A stretch of DNA of 64,000 bases from Stratiolaelaps scimitus (lineage: Eukaryota; Arthropoda; Arachnida; Mesostigmata; Laelapidae): the NCBI GenBank assembly GCA_019614645.1, contig JABWDB010000007.1:1488001-1552000 (forward strand), given 5' to 3'. Under the pieces are notes generated by a model. It worked only from the letters and a program-made list of their open reading frames with translations. It had not been told where the DNA came from and ran no database searches. Of this stretch, positions 36,845 through 48,370 are shown in pieces. The position numbers and the translations under genes are program-made. Numbering within the stretch: position 1 is the first letter of the stretch; each line of letters begins with the position of its first letter.

Positions 36845-38958
36845 GTGAGCTTTTTTTTATATATGTGTGTTCGATGTGGTTTTCTGTATTCTACATGGTT
36901 AATTCGTTCATCTTGGTTTTACAGCGGTAGCATGGAGTGCCAAGGAAATTGCTGCCCTCTTTGATATTCAGTCAGGTCGCGCATTGGTACCGTGTGAAGC
37001 AATTATCCCTGTTCCTCCTGTCCTTACAATGAAGCCTACCTTGGATGTTGATTCCGCACGGCAGATGTCCTGGCCGGATATTCTCGCCTATACGACCCAT
37101 GATGTGTAGTGAGTTCAAATTAACACCACCCAGAAGAGGTGCGGTTTGCTGTGGCAGACACCGACGTCTATCATACGATGCGGTCGGAACGACAATTGTC
37201 TAATGTAAATTAATGTTAAAATGGAGAATATGATTTAGCTACGCAAATTAACGATTGTGATGTCTACATTATTATTTTTATTGTCTATTGCCATCTTAGC
37301 CTTTTTTCTTTTTCACAGTTCAATACATGTGTCAGTCTGTACTCTTGTGTAGCGCTCCCTATTCCTCTCCATATTTATTTATCCTTACACCTTGCAGCTA
37401 CAACCGAAGTGTTGAAGACGAACGGTTTGAGAGAGCTTGCCATCGATGGAAGGAAGGTGCCCTGAGGAGGCCCACAGCGACATCGCTCGATGAGATTCAG
37501 CCCGGTGAGACTCTGGCTGCCAGACGTCCGTCTCGATCCAGTCGGGGAAATCGCACGCGTCAATCACCCCGAAAGAATCTGTTCGAGAATAGCCCGCAGT
37601 CACGAAGGCGAAGCCCTCGAAAACAGAAACAGATCACCAGTCCCTTCAGGTCTGTATCATATATATATATATATATATACTTAGGAGTTCTCGCGAAAAT
37701 AACAGTAGAGAGATGAAATTGATATGATGTAGCTACAATTAATTTCACTGATTTCAGTCAAAGAAAATTCCCAAAAATCACAGATACACATCCTAAGTAC
37801 ATTGCACAAAAGCGGTGTACAGTAGTCTCACTCGGTAACCTCGTGCGAAAACTTTTATACTAAGGTAAGTCACCGAATCTCGCGTGAAAGTCAGCCCCGG
37901 ACAGCCGGCAAGCAATATGCAAGAACACTAATGACGATAGGCTATTCAGTTACTGTACAGTGCAGGGATACAATTGTAAACGGGGGAGAGTTGTCGGTGA
38001 TCCACTCCCGGAACGCCGAGTCACGATCCACTCGACCTCACTCACGCTGCACTCGACTGAACTTTGCAGAAACTCATCCCAAGTTCTACGGCGCAATCCA
38101 TTTAAAGACATCCTGCGTGAGGCGTCAAATTCGGCTGTAGACGGCGATGCCGGGCCATCGCCGCGGCCGTCAACGTTCTCACAGAACCTAGCCACAGGCC
38201 TGCTGGCATCTTCATCGACGAGCCGGGCGCGGCCTTTCTCAAAAACCGAATCGCACGACGAGGCTTCGCAGGTAAAGACCATGAGTAGGTGACTGTATGT
38301 GATACAAAGGCAGCTCCGGACACTTGTACAGCATTTCTACTTGACACCCTCGTTAGAAATGAGTGCTGTTGTTGATCATGTAATCAATGCTATCATGGTA
38401 CAGAATATGGACGCTAGTACCCATCGTTCAATCGACATTGGACTTAGTATGTAAGCAGTTCCAGCTGGTCTATAATAAATGAACTAGAATAATTATTGAT
38501 TCGTGTTTTCTACCTTTTTTTTTCTCGCTGTTGGGGGTCGCATCCAACAGTCGCAGCCCGCTAAAAGGCAACGCTCGGACGTAGTAGATAATGAAAAGCT
38601 CAAACGGAAGTTACGTGCGGCTGTGGCCACTGCTCTAGAAGAGCATAGCATTGGTCTTCAGCATCCGCTGTTCAACAGTTGTGGCAAGAAATTGTTCGCC
38701 ATCTGCAAGACCTACTCCGCTGTAAGTACTTCTCCAAACTTCATTAATTAAGTTCATTAATTCACACGGTGTTATTATGTTATACATACTGAGGTACCTA
38801 GTGAACAGGGGAGAAGGCAGCGAAAGCGGTAAAGGGTTTTTTCTACGATGATGAGTTTTCCATAGGAGACAGGGCCGATTTACTCATTGTTGGGTTCGGG
38901 TGGCCGGATTTCACCAGTAGTGTTACAGGTGTTCAACTAAGCGTAATTAACTCTGAAG

Positions 38959-39010
<52 letters not shown>

Positions 39011-39166
39011 TATATATATGAACTTCGTGAAAACACTTTAACTCCTTTCATTTTTTAGGATCTCGTTGGAACTGGCCGGACAAGTGAACTCCTTCTGAAC
39101 GTAGCAAAGAGCTATGCGAAACAGGTTGTCGACTGTGAGCTTTCATTGCAACGTCTAATGTCCTAG
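29045..39166 (+). CDS. MTBP: MTBP (MDM2-binding protein) orthologue, 15 exons
   Basis: Exons: 29045-29075, 30088-30272, 30413-30523, 33186-33301, 33743-33895, 34056-34149, 34570-34725, 35208-35373, 35504-35677, 36308-36403, 36925-37108, 37398-37649, 37950-38271, 38551-38721, 39059-39166. They total 2319 nt (772 aa) and all phases close. In vertebrates MTBP binds Treslin/TICRR and helps load CDC45 at replication origins; it was first found as an MDM2 partner. I recognise the family from the start MKHYLLFIVR, the helical segment with HLLDSLPSPD, SMYVSDTEFL, PAEWPMRARFL, and above all the C-terminal domain: a basic linker, HSIGLQHPLFNSCGKKLF, then NVAKSYAKQVVD. The region 37398-38271 is basic and Ser/Arg/Pro-rich, like the disordered linker of the family. 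It is somewhat shorter than vertebrate MTBP (about 900 aa). The acceptor at 37949 is the least certain boundary; the donor at 37650 (GTCTGT) is also weak. Confidence 0.9.
30955..31052 (+). repeat. Dispersed repeat family B, copy 2 (MTBP intron)
   Basis: It shares about 100 bases with the copy at 48371-48467: a B-box-like GTTCGAGTCCCGC, then AGAGAGCTTGGGCAT, then TTGCAGTTGCTTTAATAAAC. The B-box-like word suggests a tRNA-related SINE, but no convincing A box was found upstream. Confidence 0.65.
31382..31642 (+). CDS. Possible small membrane protein nested in MTBP intron 3
   Basis: An 86-codon frame with an ATG in an A-rich context. The first 45 residues are rich in Arg and Cys with few acids, which could be a mitochondrial presequence. 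Then comes a short acidic stretch (RIIIEDFVQDYP) and one hydrophobic helix (ILVIFGLTMVGLGAVIYCASMV) before the stop. An AATAAA lies at 31711, about 70 bases after the stop. This layout resembles single-helix inner-membrane subunits of respiratory complexes, but I do not recognise a family. It lies in sense orientation in an MTBP intron and could equally be a retrocopy or chance. Confidence 0.3.
   Translation: MLASHCVHRDQRPWIGEMCGGFSVCGRPQLSTKRNVAVVTRRCLRGGKDSRIIIEDFVQDYPILVIFGLTMVGLGAVIYCASMVKD
32068..32102. repeat. (AT)n microsatellites in MTBP intron 3
   Basis: A TA tract of about 34 bp; further tracts lie at 32155-32177 and 32346-32364 in the same intron. Confidence 0.85.
36809..36842. 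repeat. (AT)n microsatellite in MTBP intron
   Basis: A TA dinucleotide tract of about 34 bp just upstream of the exon at 36925. Confidence 0.85.
38957..39027. repeat. Perfect hairpin built on an (AT)n array
   Basis: GAAGTTCATATATAT at the left edge is the exact reverse complement of ATATATATGAACTTC at the right edge, and the (AT)n between is self-complementary. The whole 70 bases can fold into one stem. It ends about 30 bases before the last MTBP exon acceptor. Confidence 0.8.
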
Positions 39167-40226
39167 AACACTCATTTGTTCTTGTTTATCGTGATATTGA
39201 CATATATATATATATCATATGAGCTTACTCTGTATAAACTATAGGTACAAGAATTGTGTTGTTGCATCGATAGTTGCTGATGGGATGATATTGTTGGAGC
39301 CATCAGAGTCCATTAAACAGTCGAATCCTTGTTGTCCTGGCAGCCTTGGGTGATTTACATAATAACTGACTAGGCCATATAAAATGAAAATAATAATACT
39401 ACATTCATTTATATGTCACCTGGATGAGATACCTATGGATAAAAGAAGAACATATTTCGCTATAAATCATTTATAGCATACTGTACAGAGCTAGGCAAGT
39501 AGCGGAAAGTTTTTTTTTGGTTTTATCTAGAAACGGAGCCTGCTAAGGGTTGTTTGAGCGATGAAGGCAAATCTATTGGACTGACAATTCCAACTGATGT
39601 GTATTTCGGCTCGATGATGTAGAGCAATTAAATAATTTACGTGGAAATAAATACAGCCATTTATTGTGAGCGTACAATTTACATTTGGTGAAATACTGTT
39701 TGAAGCGGACTCGTGTATTCTTTAACTTGAACATATTGGATGGAACAGTTGACCTCCCGTCGTCATAATACCCTCACACAAACTCGCTTTAGTGCGCACC
39801 AATTTCATTGTGCGTTGTCTTCGAGTTTCAGAAATGTCTTAGGTAAGCTGATTTTACTCGGCACATTTGAATGCCTTCACAATCCACCCTCGACGACTGC
39901 TCCCACATAAAAATATTCACCTCCCTCTCAGGCTTTCCATAGCATACTTCTAATAGCCCACTTAGCACCTACCATTATCACAGAGATGAACAGTAGTTTT
40001 GATAGATGTAATATGGCTGTGATCTGGTAGATGTTTATGTGAGTAATTAGTGAATGAATGAGTAAGTGTCGCTCAACATACGTAACCGGTGACAGGTGAT
40101 CGAAGGGTGCTGATATCTGCCCCTTGAATCCCCTAACGTCAATCGTATACTACTAGGTCCCAAAAGCCTTTAAATATCTATCGGACATGTATGCAAGTGC
40201 ATAAACGTTTTCACCCTCAACGGCCA

Positions 40227-40302
40227 CCGCTGCCACCGCCGCTCCTCCGCCGTACGACGACGACGACGACGATGGATGATGGTGCTGACTGCTCGCGTAC
40301 GA
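40227..40302 (-). pseudogene. Fragment of a duplicated cuticle-protein exon
   Basis: The segment CCGCTGCCACCG…CTCCTCCGCCGTACGACGA…GATGATG…TGCTGACTG.TCGCGTACGA closely matches the last exon of the cuticle gene near 41549-41612. It differs mainly by extra GAC units and a GGT insertion. Only about 75 bases are shared and the flanks are unrelated, so this looks like the remnant of a partial tandem duplication. Confidence 0.65.
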
Positions 40303-41202
40303 TCGTCACGTTCCAACTACGAGCTATTGATTATCTTCCGAGTGCAGCCAGCCTCTGTGACAGGTCATTTCCAATCGATATTTCTATAGCCTCAAGCTGA
40401 TCTCCCGCTAGTGGTTCCGGTCTGAGCTCAGGACGCCGGAGTAGATTCCTCAGCTCACAGTAGATTGCGACTTTCCTGTTTTTCCTTAGCTAGGAAATCT
40501 CAATCGATCGGACGAGCCCGATACCCAGCGCAGTCAATAGTCATTCGCACGTATGTGTGTGTGTGAGTCTGTGACAAATGTCACATTCTTTATTGTTACA
40601 ATACATTTTCTCTCAGCTGCTACACGGTGTGTTGCTATAATAAATAGCTGTATATGTATATATCGATGTATGTATGAATGGAGTAAGGGGCTCAGTATCA
40701 ATGGGTATATACAGAAGAGGAGTTGAGATGACGAATACGTGCGAACGTATCCCGAAATGGAGGTGGCATTCAAATGCCGAAAGCTGTTTGCTTCTCGATG
40801 ACTTAGACTCTGCTTCGCAATTCGCTTCGATTGATGCAACGATGCAACTTGCATTGACCATTCGTTCTCCCTTCAAATGCTCCCAGGTAGGTGGTTGCTG
40901 TTGGTGTTGTTGTTTTTTTGTTCATCGTAGTTGCTCTCGTACGATCTCATTGTTCCTATTCTACGTTCGCGTTTCGTCTTCTCGTACAACGTCGTCACCC
41001 GCCATCATCGCCACCAACCACTGTGACATTGTCATTGTCGTCATTTTTCGAGATATTACTCAGTCGCCGCCACAACCAACGGGATTGGGGCATTTTGTTG
41101 CGATCGTTGCTGCTGTTCAGAGCTGTGGAAGAACTAGCCAGCAATTCCGATGCGCCGCGGTGCTTCCCACCGGATTACAGATGTGTTGTAGTTGTATATT
41201 AG

Positions 41203-41226
41203 CATCAGCAGCAGCAGCAGCAGCAG
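41203..41226. repeat. (CAG)n trinucleotide repeat
   Basis: Eight or so GCA/CAG units downstream of the cuticle gene; no coding role is seen. Confidence 0.8.
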
Positions 41227-41450
41227 TTGTAATGAGGACTGATAGATGAGAAGGACATCGTGAAAGCTCTCTCGCGTCTGAGTGAATCAGGCGTCGATCG
41301 GATCCCGATCGCGCAGCAGAACGAACGGACGCAGGGGCGCAGGCGTGGAACAGCATGGGACGGGAAAGATATGCTGTGTTCACTTGATAGGCATCGCCCC
41401 CCTGTTGGATCCCGTTGCTCTTTTAGTTTTGCAAGCAAATGCTAGGATGC

Positions 41451-42026
41451 TTATCCGTATGAGGGTCGGTTGCGTCGTCGCGGGGCCTCGGCCACAGGCT
41501 CAGAGTAGCCTCCCGAAGCGCCATGGTGGCCGGCAGACTCGCCGCTGCCACCGTCTCCTCCGCCGTACGACGACGACGATGAATGATGCTGACTGTTCGC
41601 GTACGACGACTGCTGATGGTGTCCTTGAGAATAGCCACCTGGAGCGGGCTGCGAGTAGCCGCCAGCGGAGCCGGCCGATTGCGACTGCGAGAACGATTGT
41701 GACTTCGCGTAGGACTGGCCGCCATAACCACCACCAGCACCGGCACCGGTGCCGCCGTAACCACCGGCTCCGCCACCGTAACCACCGGCGCCGGCACTGC
41801 CGCCTCCGTACGAGCCTCCTCCGCTTGAGCCACCTCCGTACTGTAGGGCGGCTTCTTCACCAGTTGGCGCCGATGACTGGATGGTGACGTCGGCAGGGTT
41901 CTTCGACTCGGTGCCGAGCTCGTTCGTGACGATGTCTGCGCGATAGCCGTTCTCGTCAGCAGTGTATCTGGTTGAAACGCAAATGCAAAAATGGTTCTTG
42001 TAAATTGTTGTATTTTGTCATTGACG

Positions 42027-42063
<37 letters not shown>

Positions 42064-42068
42064 CAAAC

Positions 42069-42115
<47 letters not shown>

Positions 42116-43554
42116 CAAACGAATGTGCTATGAACATCTATTACATTGCACTCACTTGACTGTTCGAGATCTTCCGTCGGCGAGCTGAATCGTGTATTCG
42201 CCAGTTACTCTGCCCTGGGCGTCCCCTTGAGCGCTGTGAGAGTGCGAGCCCTCTGCGTCATCAGCGGAGTACGAGAATGAGTAGGGCTCCCATCCGTGAC
42301 CTCCAGCTCCGTGATCATGGCCGCCGCCGCCACCGCCACCACCATGGTGGCCTCCTCCGTAACCACCGCCGCCGCCTCCGTAAGCTGGAGCGGGCGCAGC
42401 CGCAGGCGCTTGATACCCGCCATGATGACCTGCTGCGGGAGCTGCTCCTCCGTAAGAAGAGCCTCCTCCGTAGCCACCGCTCGATCTGGTGTGTCCCTGA
42501 GACGAGTACGAGGGTCTGGACGCAGGCGCAGCCGCCGGCGCGCTGTAGCCACCACCGTAGCCTCCACCGCCCGAACCGCCACCGCCATAGCTGGGCTTGT
42601 AGGCGGGCGCTGGCGCTGCCGCGGGCTGGCTGTATGTTCTACCACCGCCGCCGGCACCGCCTCCGTACGAGGGTCCAGCAGCTCCCTCTTCGTAATCCTC
42701 GGCTGCGCCACTCGATGGTCCACCGCCGTAACCTCCGCCGCGGGCTACCACCCCTCCCGACATGAACAGGAGGGGAATTACGGCTACGAACAGACGCTGC
42801 AAAAAGGGAGACACCTGCTGTTTAGTATTTGAGATTAGAAATGACGAGCGAGCGATCAACAACACGAGAAGATGTTTGAGAGCGAACGTGTGGAAATCGA
42901 GGACACGAGTTCCCGTGAACGGAAAACGGTCGCACCACTGAGAACGCTGGAAATTAGGAGTAGATATGATGGCTTGCCAAGTCGCTACAAACGGATGTCC
43001 ACCTGACTTGACGGACTGTATCCAGCTTTGGCTGGTCTTGGCAAACGATGACCCGTCGTAAAACTATAAGACAACTGCGTTACATCACAAACAGTCGTGT
43101 AGTAATAGTAACCCCCCCCCCCTCTCTATTAAAACATAGGCACATGAAGTACACAACATCGCCATCCCTTATGCGGCATACGAATGCAGCATCCGGCACA
43201 GTGTCCATAGTCCACACGGTGTACGCGAGACTGCATGCGCACATCTGTCCACACGAATCCCGAAGGACGAGGCCAGAGGCGGTTACAACACGTTCTGCTT
43301 GCTCCGCTTGACTCTTCCCTTCAACGGACTTCATCGCGAAGTCCGCTCGCATCCGGGTATCCTTTGAGTATATATACACATATATATACATATATATATA
43401 TATACATATAGAAATCGGGCGTGCAGGGGACAACAAGGCAAAAATCCACACGAGTTCGCTTTGTCAGCGCACATCTCCCAACGCTGCACGCTCCACGTGG
43501 GCGCCCTCCACGCTCCCGAGTGCAGTTGACATCGCCCTTAGCTCGCCGTACCAT
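41451..43554 (-). CDS. Glycine-rich RR cuticle protein (chitin-binding type), 3 exons
   Basis: Exons in coding order: 43554-43552 (the ATG alone, donor GTACGG), 42796-42156, 41967-41451; 386 aa. The splice after ATG joins MRLFVAVIPLLFMSGGVVA, a convincing signal peptide. Then come Gly/Tyr/Ala-rich repeats (GGGYGGG, SYGGG), and the Rebers–Riddiford chitin-binding consensus around residues 190-235: YSFSY, GEYTIQLADGRSRTVK and, across the second splice, YTADENGY. The C-terminal half is again Gly/Ser/Gln-rich and ends RRRNRPSYG. Such proteins are secreted and bind chitin in the exoskeleton. The larger open frame seen at 41423-42118 is in the wrong phase; the correct one has no ATG because it starts at an acceptor. 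A TATA box precedes the gene. Confidence 0.9.
42030..42124. repeat. Duplicated (AT)n + GAACAAACGAAT unit
   Basis: The block (AT)n-GAACAAACGAAT occurs twice in tandem (ends near 42072 and 42124), inside intron 2 of the cuticle gene. Confidence 0.85.
43367..43411. repeat. Imperfect (AT)n/(AC) microsatellite
   Basis: A TATATACACATATATAC type tract in the first intron of the cuticle gene. Confidence 0.75.
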
Positions 43555-43664
43555 GTCGATGTCGATGTGTTGACCGCTTGTTGTCTTCTGCTGTGTTTCC
43601 CTTCGATGGTTCGGCTTTTGAGCCACCGCTGTAACTGCTCTGTTCCCCCGACCCCAAGGCTCGA

Positions 43665-43670
43665 TTTATA
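43665..43670 (-). promoter_or_regulatory. TATA box of cuticle protein gene
   Basis: On the minus strand the sequence reads GGTATAAATCG. About 30 bases downstream (near 43636) is GAGCAGTTAC, which could be the initiator. The ATG lies about 80 bases further, followed at once by the first donor. TATA boxes are common in cuticle genes. Confidence 0.7.
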
Positions 43671-44350
43671 CCAGCCGCCCCCGGAGACCCTCTCCATCTT
43701 TCTTTCCTGTCGGGGCTACAGAAGATGAAGCAAAAGGAGACGCACACCAGCATTTCTACACGGACACATGCGCGCTCGGTACCGCGGAGAAGGTTACGTT
43801 CAGAGGATCCTCTCCCCTATTATCGTCCATCCAGCACACATCGTCAAGCTCCTGATCGTCGTCGTCGGTGTTGCCTTTGCCAACGGCACTTTTCGGGGTC
43901 TTCGCAACGAAACGACAGCTGCGGTAGGGGGACAGCACGAGCAGCTATTGTAACTATGGCTGTTGTTGTTGTTGCTGCTGTTGTCGTTGTTGCTGCTGCT
44001 GCTGCTGCTGTTGTTGTTGTTGCTGTCCGGCATCGGCGACTACCGAGCCGCTGGACTGACCCTTCGTGTGGTCTGCAGACTACCAGGTTGACCCCTACGC
44101 GGTCCGCGGCTTGGTGCGCGGTTGTCGACCGAGTGAGATCGCCTACAGGAGCAGCAACAGAACGACGACGACGACAACAACAACCCGAATGATCATAAGA
44201 TCAGCGGCGGCGGCGGCGGCGGCAACAGCTGCAGCTGCGACAACGGCAACCACAACTGGTAGAATTTATTATGGCCTATAAAGTAGCCGACGATAGATCG
44301 CTACAAACATAAACAATCTACCATCACTCATCTCTGGGCCGCACAGGCCC
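43671..44350. other. Region between divergent genes, trinucleotide rich
   Basis: (CAA/CAG)n repeats on the minus strand lie at 43960-44032 (ttgttgttgctgctg…), with GACGACGAC near 44165 and GGCGGCGGC near 44205. Open frames here are low complexity (poly-Asn/Ser). It is probably the shared upstream region of the cuticle gene (minus) and the unrecognised gene at 44351 (plus). Confidence 0.45.
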
Positions 44351-45503
44351 GTGTCCAGCTTAGTGAGCAGCTTTGCAACGCCTGAGGAGGTCAATGAACT
44401 GCAATAGGGGGAACACATGTTTTCTTTTTCTTGATTTGCAGAGCGCATTGACACACGACATCGTTGGAATACGGCGGAATTGTGGAGATCTTTCCTTCGT
44501 GCTCTGTGTTGTTGGTCATTTTCTGTATGCAATGTTGAATGTTCATGCAAAACACATGTTCGAACTCGAAAAAGCCCCAAACATACATACACGGCTGCGT
44601 GAATATCTAAGGCTGCTTGCATTTTTATTATTTGATCTCGCATCTTGGTGAGGAACTGGACGAGGTGTTTTGTTGCTTCGTGTCGATAGCGTTCGCGTTA
44701 GCCGTTGCGAGGTGATAGCGAGGGCTAACTAAGCGGACAGGTTCGACTGAACCTTCCTCAATTCGAAAGACCAGAATATCTAGTCTTCGCAGAGCCAACG
44801 AGTAAATGGAAAGTACAATAGGAAGATGATCCGGCTGAAAACCTTCAACGGGGATGATTCTATCTATTTTATGGCTTAGTGGCTGATAAGTTTATGTTAA
44901 TATTAACGCATCAGCAATGCGTTTCGTTTGCGGATCAGCCGCGTATCTAAAGCATATCTTCCCTCCAGGAAACAGACTCACAGTTGGTCTCTACCGTACG
45001 CGCCAGCAACAAGCCACTTTGTTGCCACTTTTCTAACAAGATGAAATTTTGTGCTATTCTACTGTTAATAATATGTTTCGTATGCTACTGTCTAGTCGGT
45101 ACTTTAAGAGTGATTTGGAAGCTTACTTTCATTATTGCTAATTTGAACGACCGTAGTGCATTAATTTTAATTAGAGGATGTTCTATACAAGCGACGGTGA
45201 GAGCCTCGTCACCTAGGCTCCTCATAGGCCAGAGACTACCATATATTATATAATGAGATGTGATGAAATATATATAATGTGATGAAACTCAAATCATATT
45301 CAGACGTATCATATATATTTATATATTTGTTTGTACCGCTCGAGTCTGACGAATGGATCATTTGATTAAAGCGTCAATCTTCTCCTCGTTGTCCCCAATG
45401 AAATTGGAATATCATCATTGGACGTCTCGAATGGAGAACGCTGCACCTCAGCCAACCTCCATGATGAAACTGTTTACGTAACATAATAATTATATATACA
45501 TAC

Positions 45504-45547
<44 letters not shown>

Positions 45548-47079
45548 TATAGTTAGTTTCAATAATGTTGGACATCATGGAAGGATTCAAGTAATTGAGA
45601 TGTAAGAATTATCTAGTTTGCTTATCATCGACCTAACGAAAACATTCGTCAGTAGATGTAATGTTGTTAATATCGTGAAAACCGCACAATATTATAACAG
45701 ATCACAATATGTTCATAGCGTCAAAAATCAAGAAAACTTGTAGTTATCCTTTACGGACAAAGCGACCCGCCACTTGGCTGAGACCCATCACGGGTTTCAG
45801 TCAACTATACTTATTTCCAAAAATGAAGACAAGAAAAAAATTCTATAATGCAATACTATTATCAGCAATGCCACCTGATTGGTTCATTGAGAATGGCCTG
45901 TCTTCGTATGGAGTTTATCGTATGTTGTATGGATTATCCACACAAACCACATTGTGCTAAAATGTCGTCATTAAAAATGTCCAAGTTATATAAATCACAT
46001 TGAAATATTCTTGGACCCTTGCGGTCTACGATAGCTGGCCACTTATTCATTGTGGGTATGTTTATAAGCTTTTTTCGCAGTTGACGAGCTTTGCCGCTCG
46101 GCCACCATTCGAGCCAGATGCTTCAGACTGCTGACAATGTCACTACAAATAAAAACTCCTGCCGGAGAACCCTCAAAAGGTTAATGGCTCATATCGCCAT
46201 AATGTATTCGTTATGTTACATCTATTTATCATGCTATCTCTTCCCATAAACCAACTATCCAACGAAGAGCCTGCGAGACGACTAGCTCACAGGCAGCAAC
46301 CGCGTGTTAGACGCCTGATCGGGGGGGGGGGTTGTCGACCGTCGTTTCTTGGAAACCAGACAAAGCAACCCCTGACAACCCGACACTCCCCGGCATGCTG
46401 CCAATGTTTCGCTGTTCGAAATCTCACTGTGGGACCTTGCCTCATAGTGAGATTGCTATTATTTAACGAATTCACAAAAACGACAAGTAGGGGCAGCAGA
46501 GATCGAACGGCGAACCGGCTGGTGAGGGCGACAGCGAATAACTTCTGAAAAGAGCTAAATCTTCAGAGGTTTATAAACATTCGCTCCAATACAACGAATT
46601 ATACGATGTTGGCCGACCAGTGAGTACTACCCTGTAGTTCAGAAACTAGCAGGACAGGTACAGATGGTGTAGCGATCCTTCAGGTTTCGTCCGAGTCGGC
46701 TGCCACGCCTAAGGTTTCGTTTCTCCACTGTGGCGTTGTATCTTGTGCATTATGCCGCTCTCATTTCTTCTCAACGGCGAGTGTATGATGTGGCCTACTC
46801 GGTAAATACTAACCGGGGGCGACCCAGTGATATTCACTTCACACGTTACATTAATCAGTCATAATCATTTAAATCACAATTTGAATCTTAGCGATCTCAC
46901 GTTCGCATTTCCTTAGCTATTTTTCACGGATAGCCTGCCTGCGTTCTTGACTGGCAGCGCAGCATCACCAACGGCTGCTGAGGGGGCTGTGGGACGGGGG
47001 CACTTGTTCGCAGTTGATTCTTCTGACGTTGAACTGATCGAGTCGTCTCAACTTCCTCGGCTGCATTTGAAACAATCTT
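44351..47079 (+). CDS. Unrecognised multi-exon gene (partial model)
   Basis: The best exon is 44442-44646: the acceptor follows a long pyrimidine tract (…ttctttttcttgatttgcag), the donor is TTG|GTGAGG, and the frame is open throughout. It encodes a leucine-rich helical segment (VVGHFLYAMLNVHAKHMF, then LREYLRLLAFLLFDLAS). A preceding exon at about 44351-44393 (SSLVSSFATPEE) joins in phase. Later candidates: 46081-46180 (DELCRSATIRARCFRLL), 46715-46800 (FSTVALYLVHYAALIS) and a final exon 46916-47079 (LFFTDSLPAFLTG…, stop at 47077). Not all phases between the middle exons match, so exons are missing or mis-set. The composition suggests an alpha-helical, HEAT-like protein, but no family is recognised. 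Confidence 0.45.
45500..45552. repeat. (AT)n microsatellite
   Basis: A TA tract of about 45 bp, within the span of the unrecognised plus-strand gene. Confidence 0.85.
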
Positions 47080-48370
47080 GACGCGCCTGCTCGATACAAC
47101 GCCAGTTCAACGAATCCACGATGTGGAAACGTACAGCGGCTCTTTGGCCATACGCATCACATGTTCATCTGAGCGTTCGCTAACCAGCATCAGCGGCAGA
47201 GTGTAAAGAACTTCTGCTTCAGAAGCCATATAGAGTGCTAGGAGACGGCAGGAACAACGATCACAATCATAGTAGTAGTTGTAGTAATAATAATGTGTAA
47301 TTTCTTTCATTCCTTCAACGCGTTTATGTGATGTGCTGAAATTGTTCTTAGTTTTATTGTCGCTTCAAATTGGCTTGGTTGGTAGGTAAACGAGAAAATC
47401 ACCCCATTGTTCACGTTGGCGTCAAGTGAAGATGCGCGCACACCGATGTTTTGACATCAGTTACAGAAATTTGGACACTTTTTCGCTTGCATTATTAGCT
47501 ATTTTTGGTCTTCATTTGGCAGCAGCAGCAGCAGCAACAGCAGCAAAGTACTTGCAAATCGAGTCAAGTGTAATACGCTGTAGTTATCTTCCCCAAGTAA
47601 TAGATTCATTTCGCGCCTAGATGATAGCTCACCCGAGGGGCTACATGCGTGTCCGCAATTACGATAACTGCATACACACGTTTCTATCAATCGACTTCGA
47701 ATTGCCAGCTTCGTCCTAGCTGTGAAACTCATGATAAATGGATGATTAACTCATTCTCGTGATGACCTCCAACAGATACAGTTCCGAAACACTGTTCGCG
47801 ACGGCTTCCCACGGCGATTACTGTACAGTGCCCGAAACGAAGACGCTTTACAGATGAGGAAATTCGATGAACACGAACTTCGAACACCGGCTTCGTCATC
47901 ACCTTTCGACAGAATATATATATATATATATATAGATATATATACATATCAATTATGTTGCGGATCGACTTGTCTGTTGTTTAACACTGACTAATGTAAA
48001 ATGCTTAAGTGTGACTGGTGCAAGATGAAATGAGTTCGGCCGATGCCGATCGATACTCCCACTGTGTAGCTCTTGCTGAATAGGGCTCCTAACAATATCA
48101 ATCGCCCGAACGGCAAACCATTGCGGATTTGTCCCCCCAGAAAAATGTCGACGATCTCGACGCCAGCCTCTGTTTAGGCCCATTTGTCCAATCCACATTA
48201 AACTTAGACGATGGTACTTCGGTGTATATCGATCGAGCGGCATATTCTCATCAGCGAGGAGGGCGAAGTTGGCTGGCCTTTCCGTACGATCTGCGCTCGT
48301 TACCGAAAACAAACAATGAAAGCCGATCTGAATTGTGAGCCTCTCGATCATCGCTAGATATCACTCCTCC
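47080..48370. other. Intergenic stretch, no supported gene
   Basis: It contains a short (CAG)n near 47520 and an (AT)n near 47914-47945. Open frames are short and without domains. Confidence 0.45.

Larger units (their letters stand above)
39167..41450. other. Region between convergent genes MTBP and cuticle protein
   Basis: It holds the 3' untranslated regions of both genes. Candidate AATAAA for MTBP: 39643-39650 region (ggaaataaatac). A fragment similar to the cuticle gene's last exon is at 40227-40302. (CAG)n at 41203-41226. No further gene is supported; the many open frames here are products of low-complexity DNA. Confidence 0.45.

Noticed and set aside
41423..42118. Open frame of 231 codons opposite the cuticle region, minus strand
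   Set aside because: It is out of phase with the exon and includes (AT)n translated as IYIYIY. The spliced frame gives YTADENGY instead.
42277..42832. Arg/His/Ser-rich plus-strand frames
   Set aside because: They are the antisense of the GC-rich glycine repeats of the cuticle exon.
43800..44033. Poly-Asn/Ser minus-strand frame
   Set aside because: It is a translation of (CAA/CAG)n repeat DNA.
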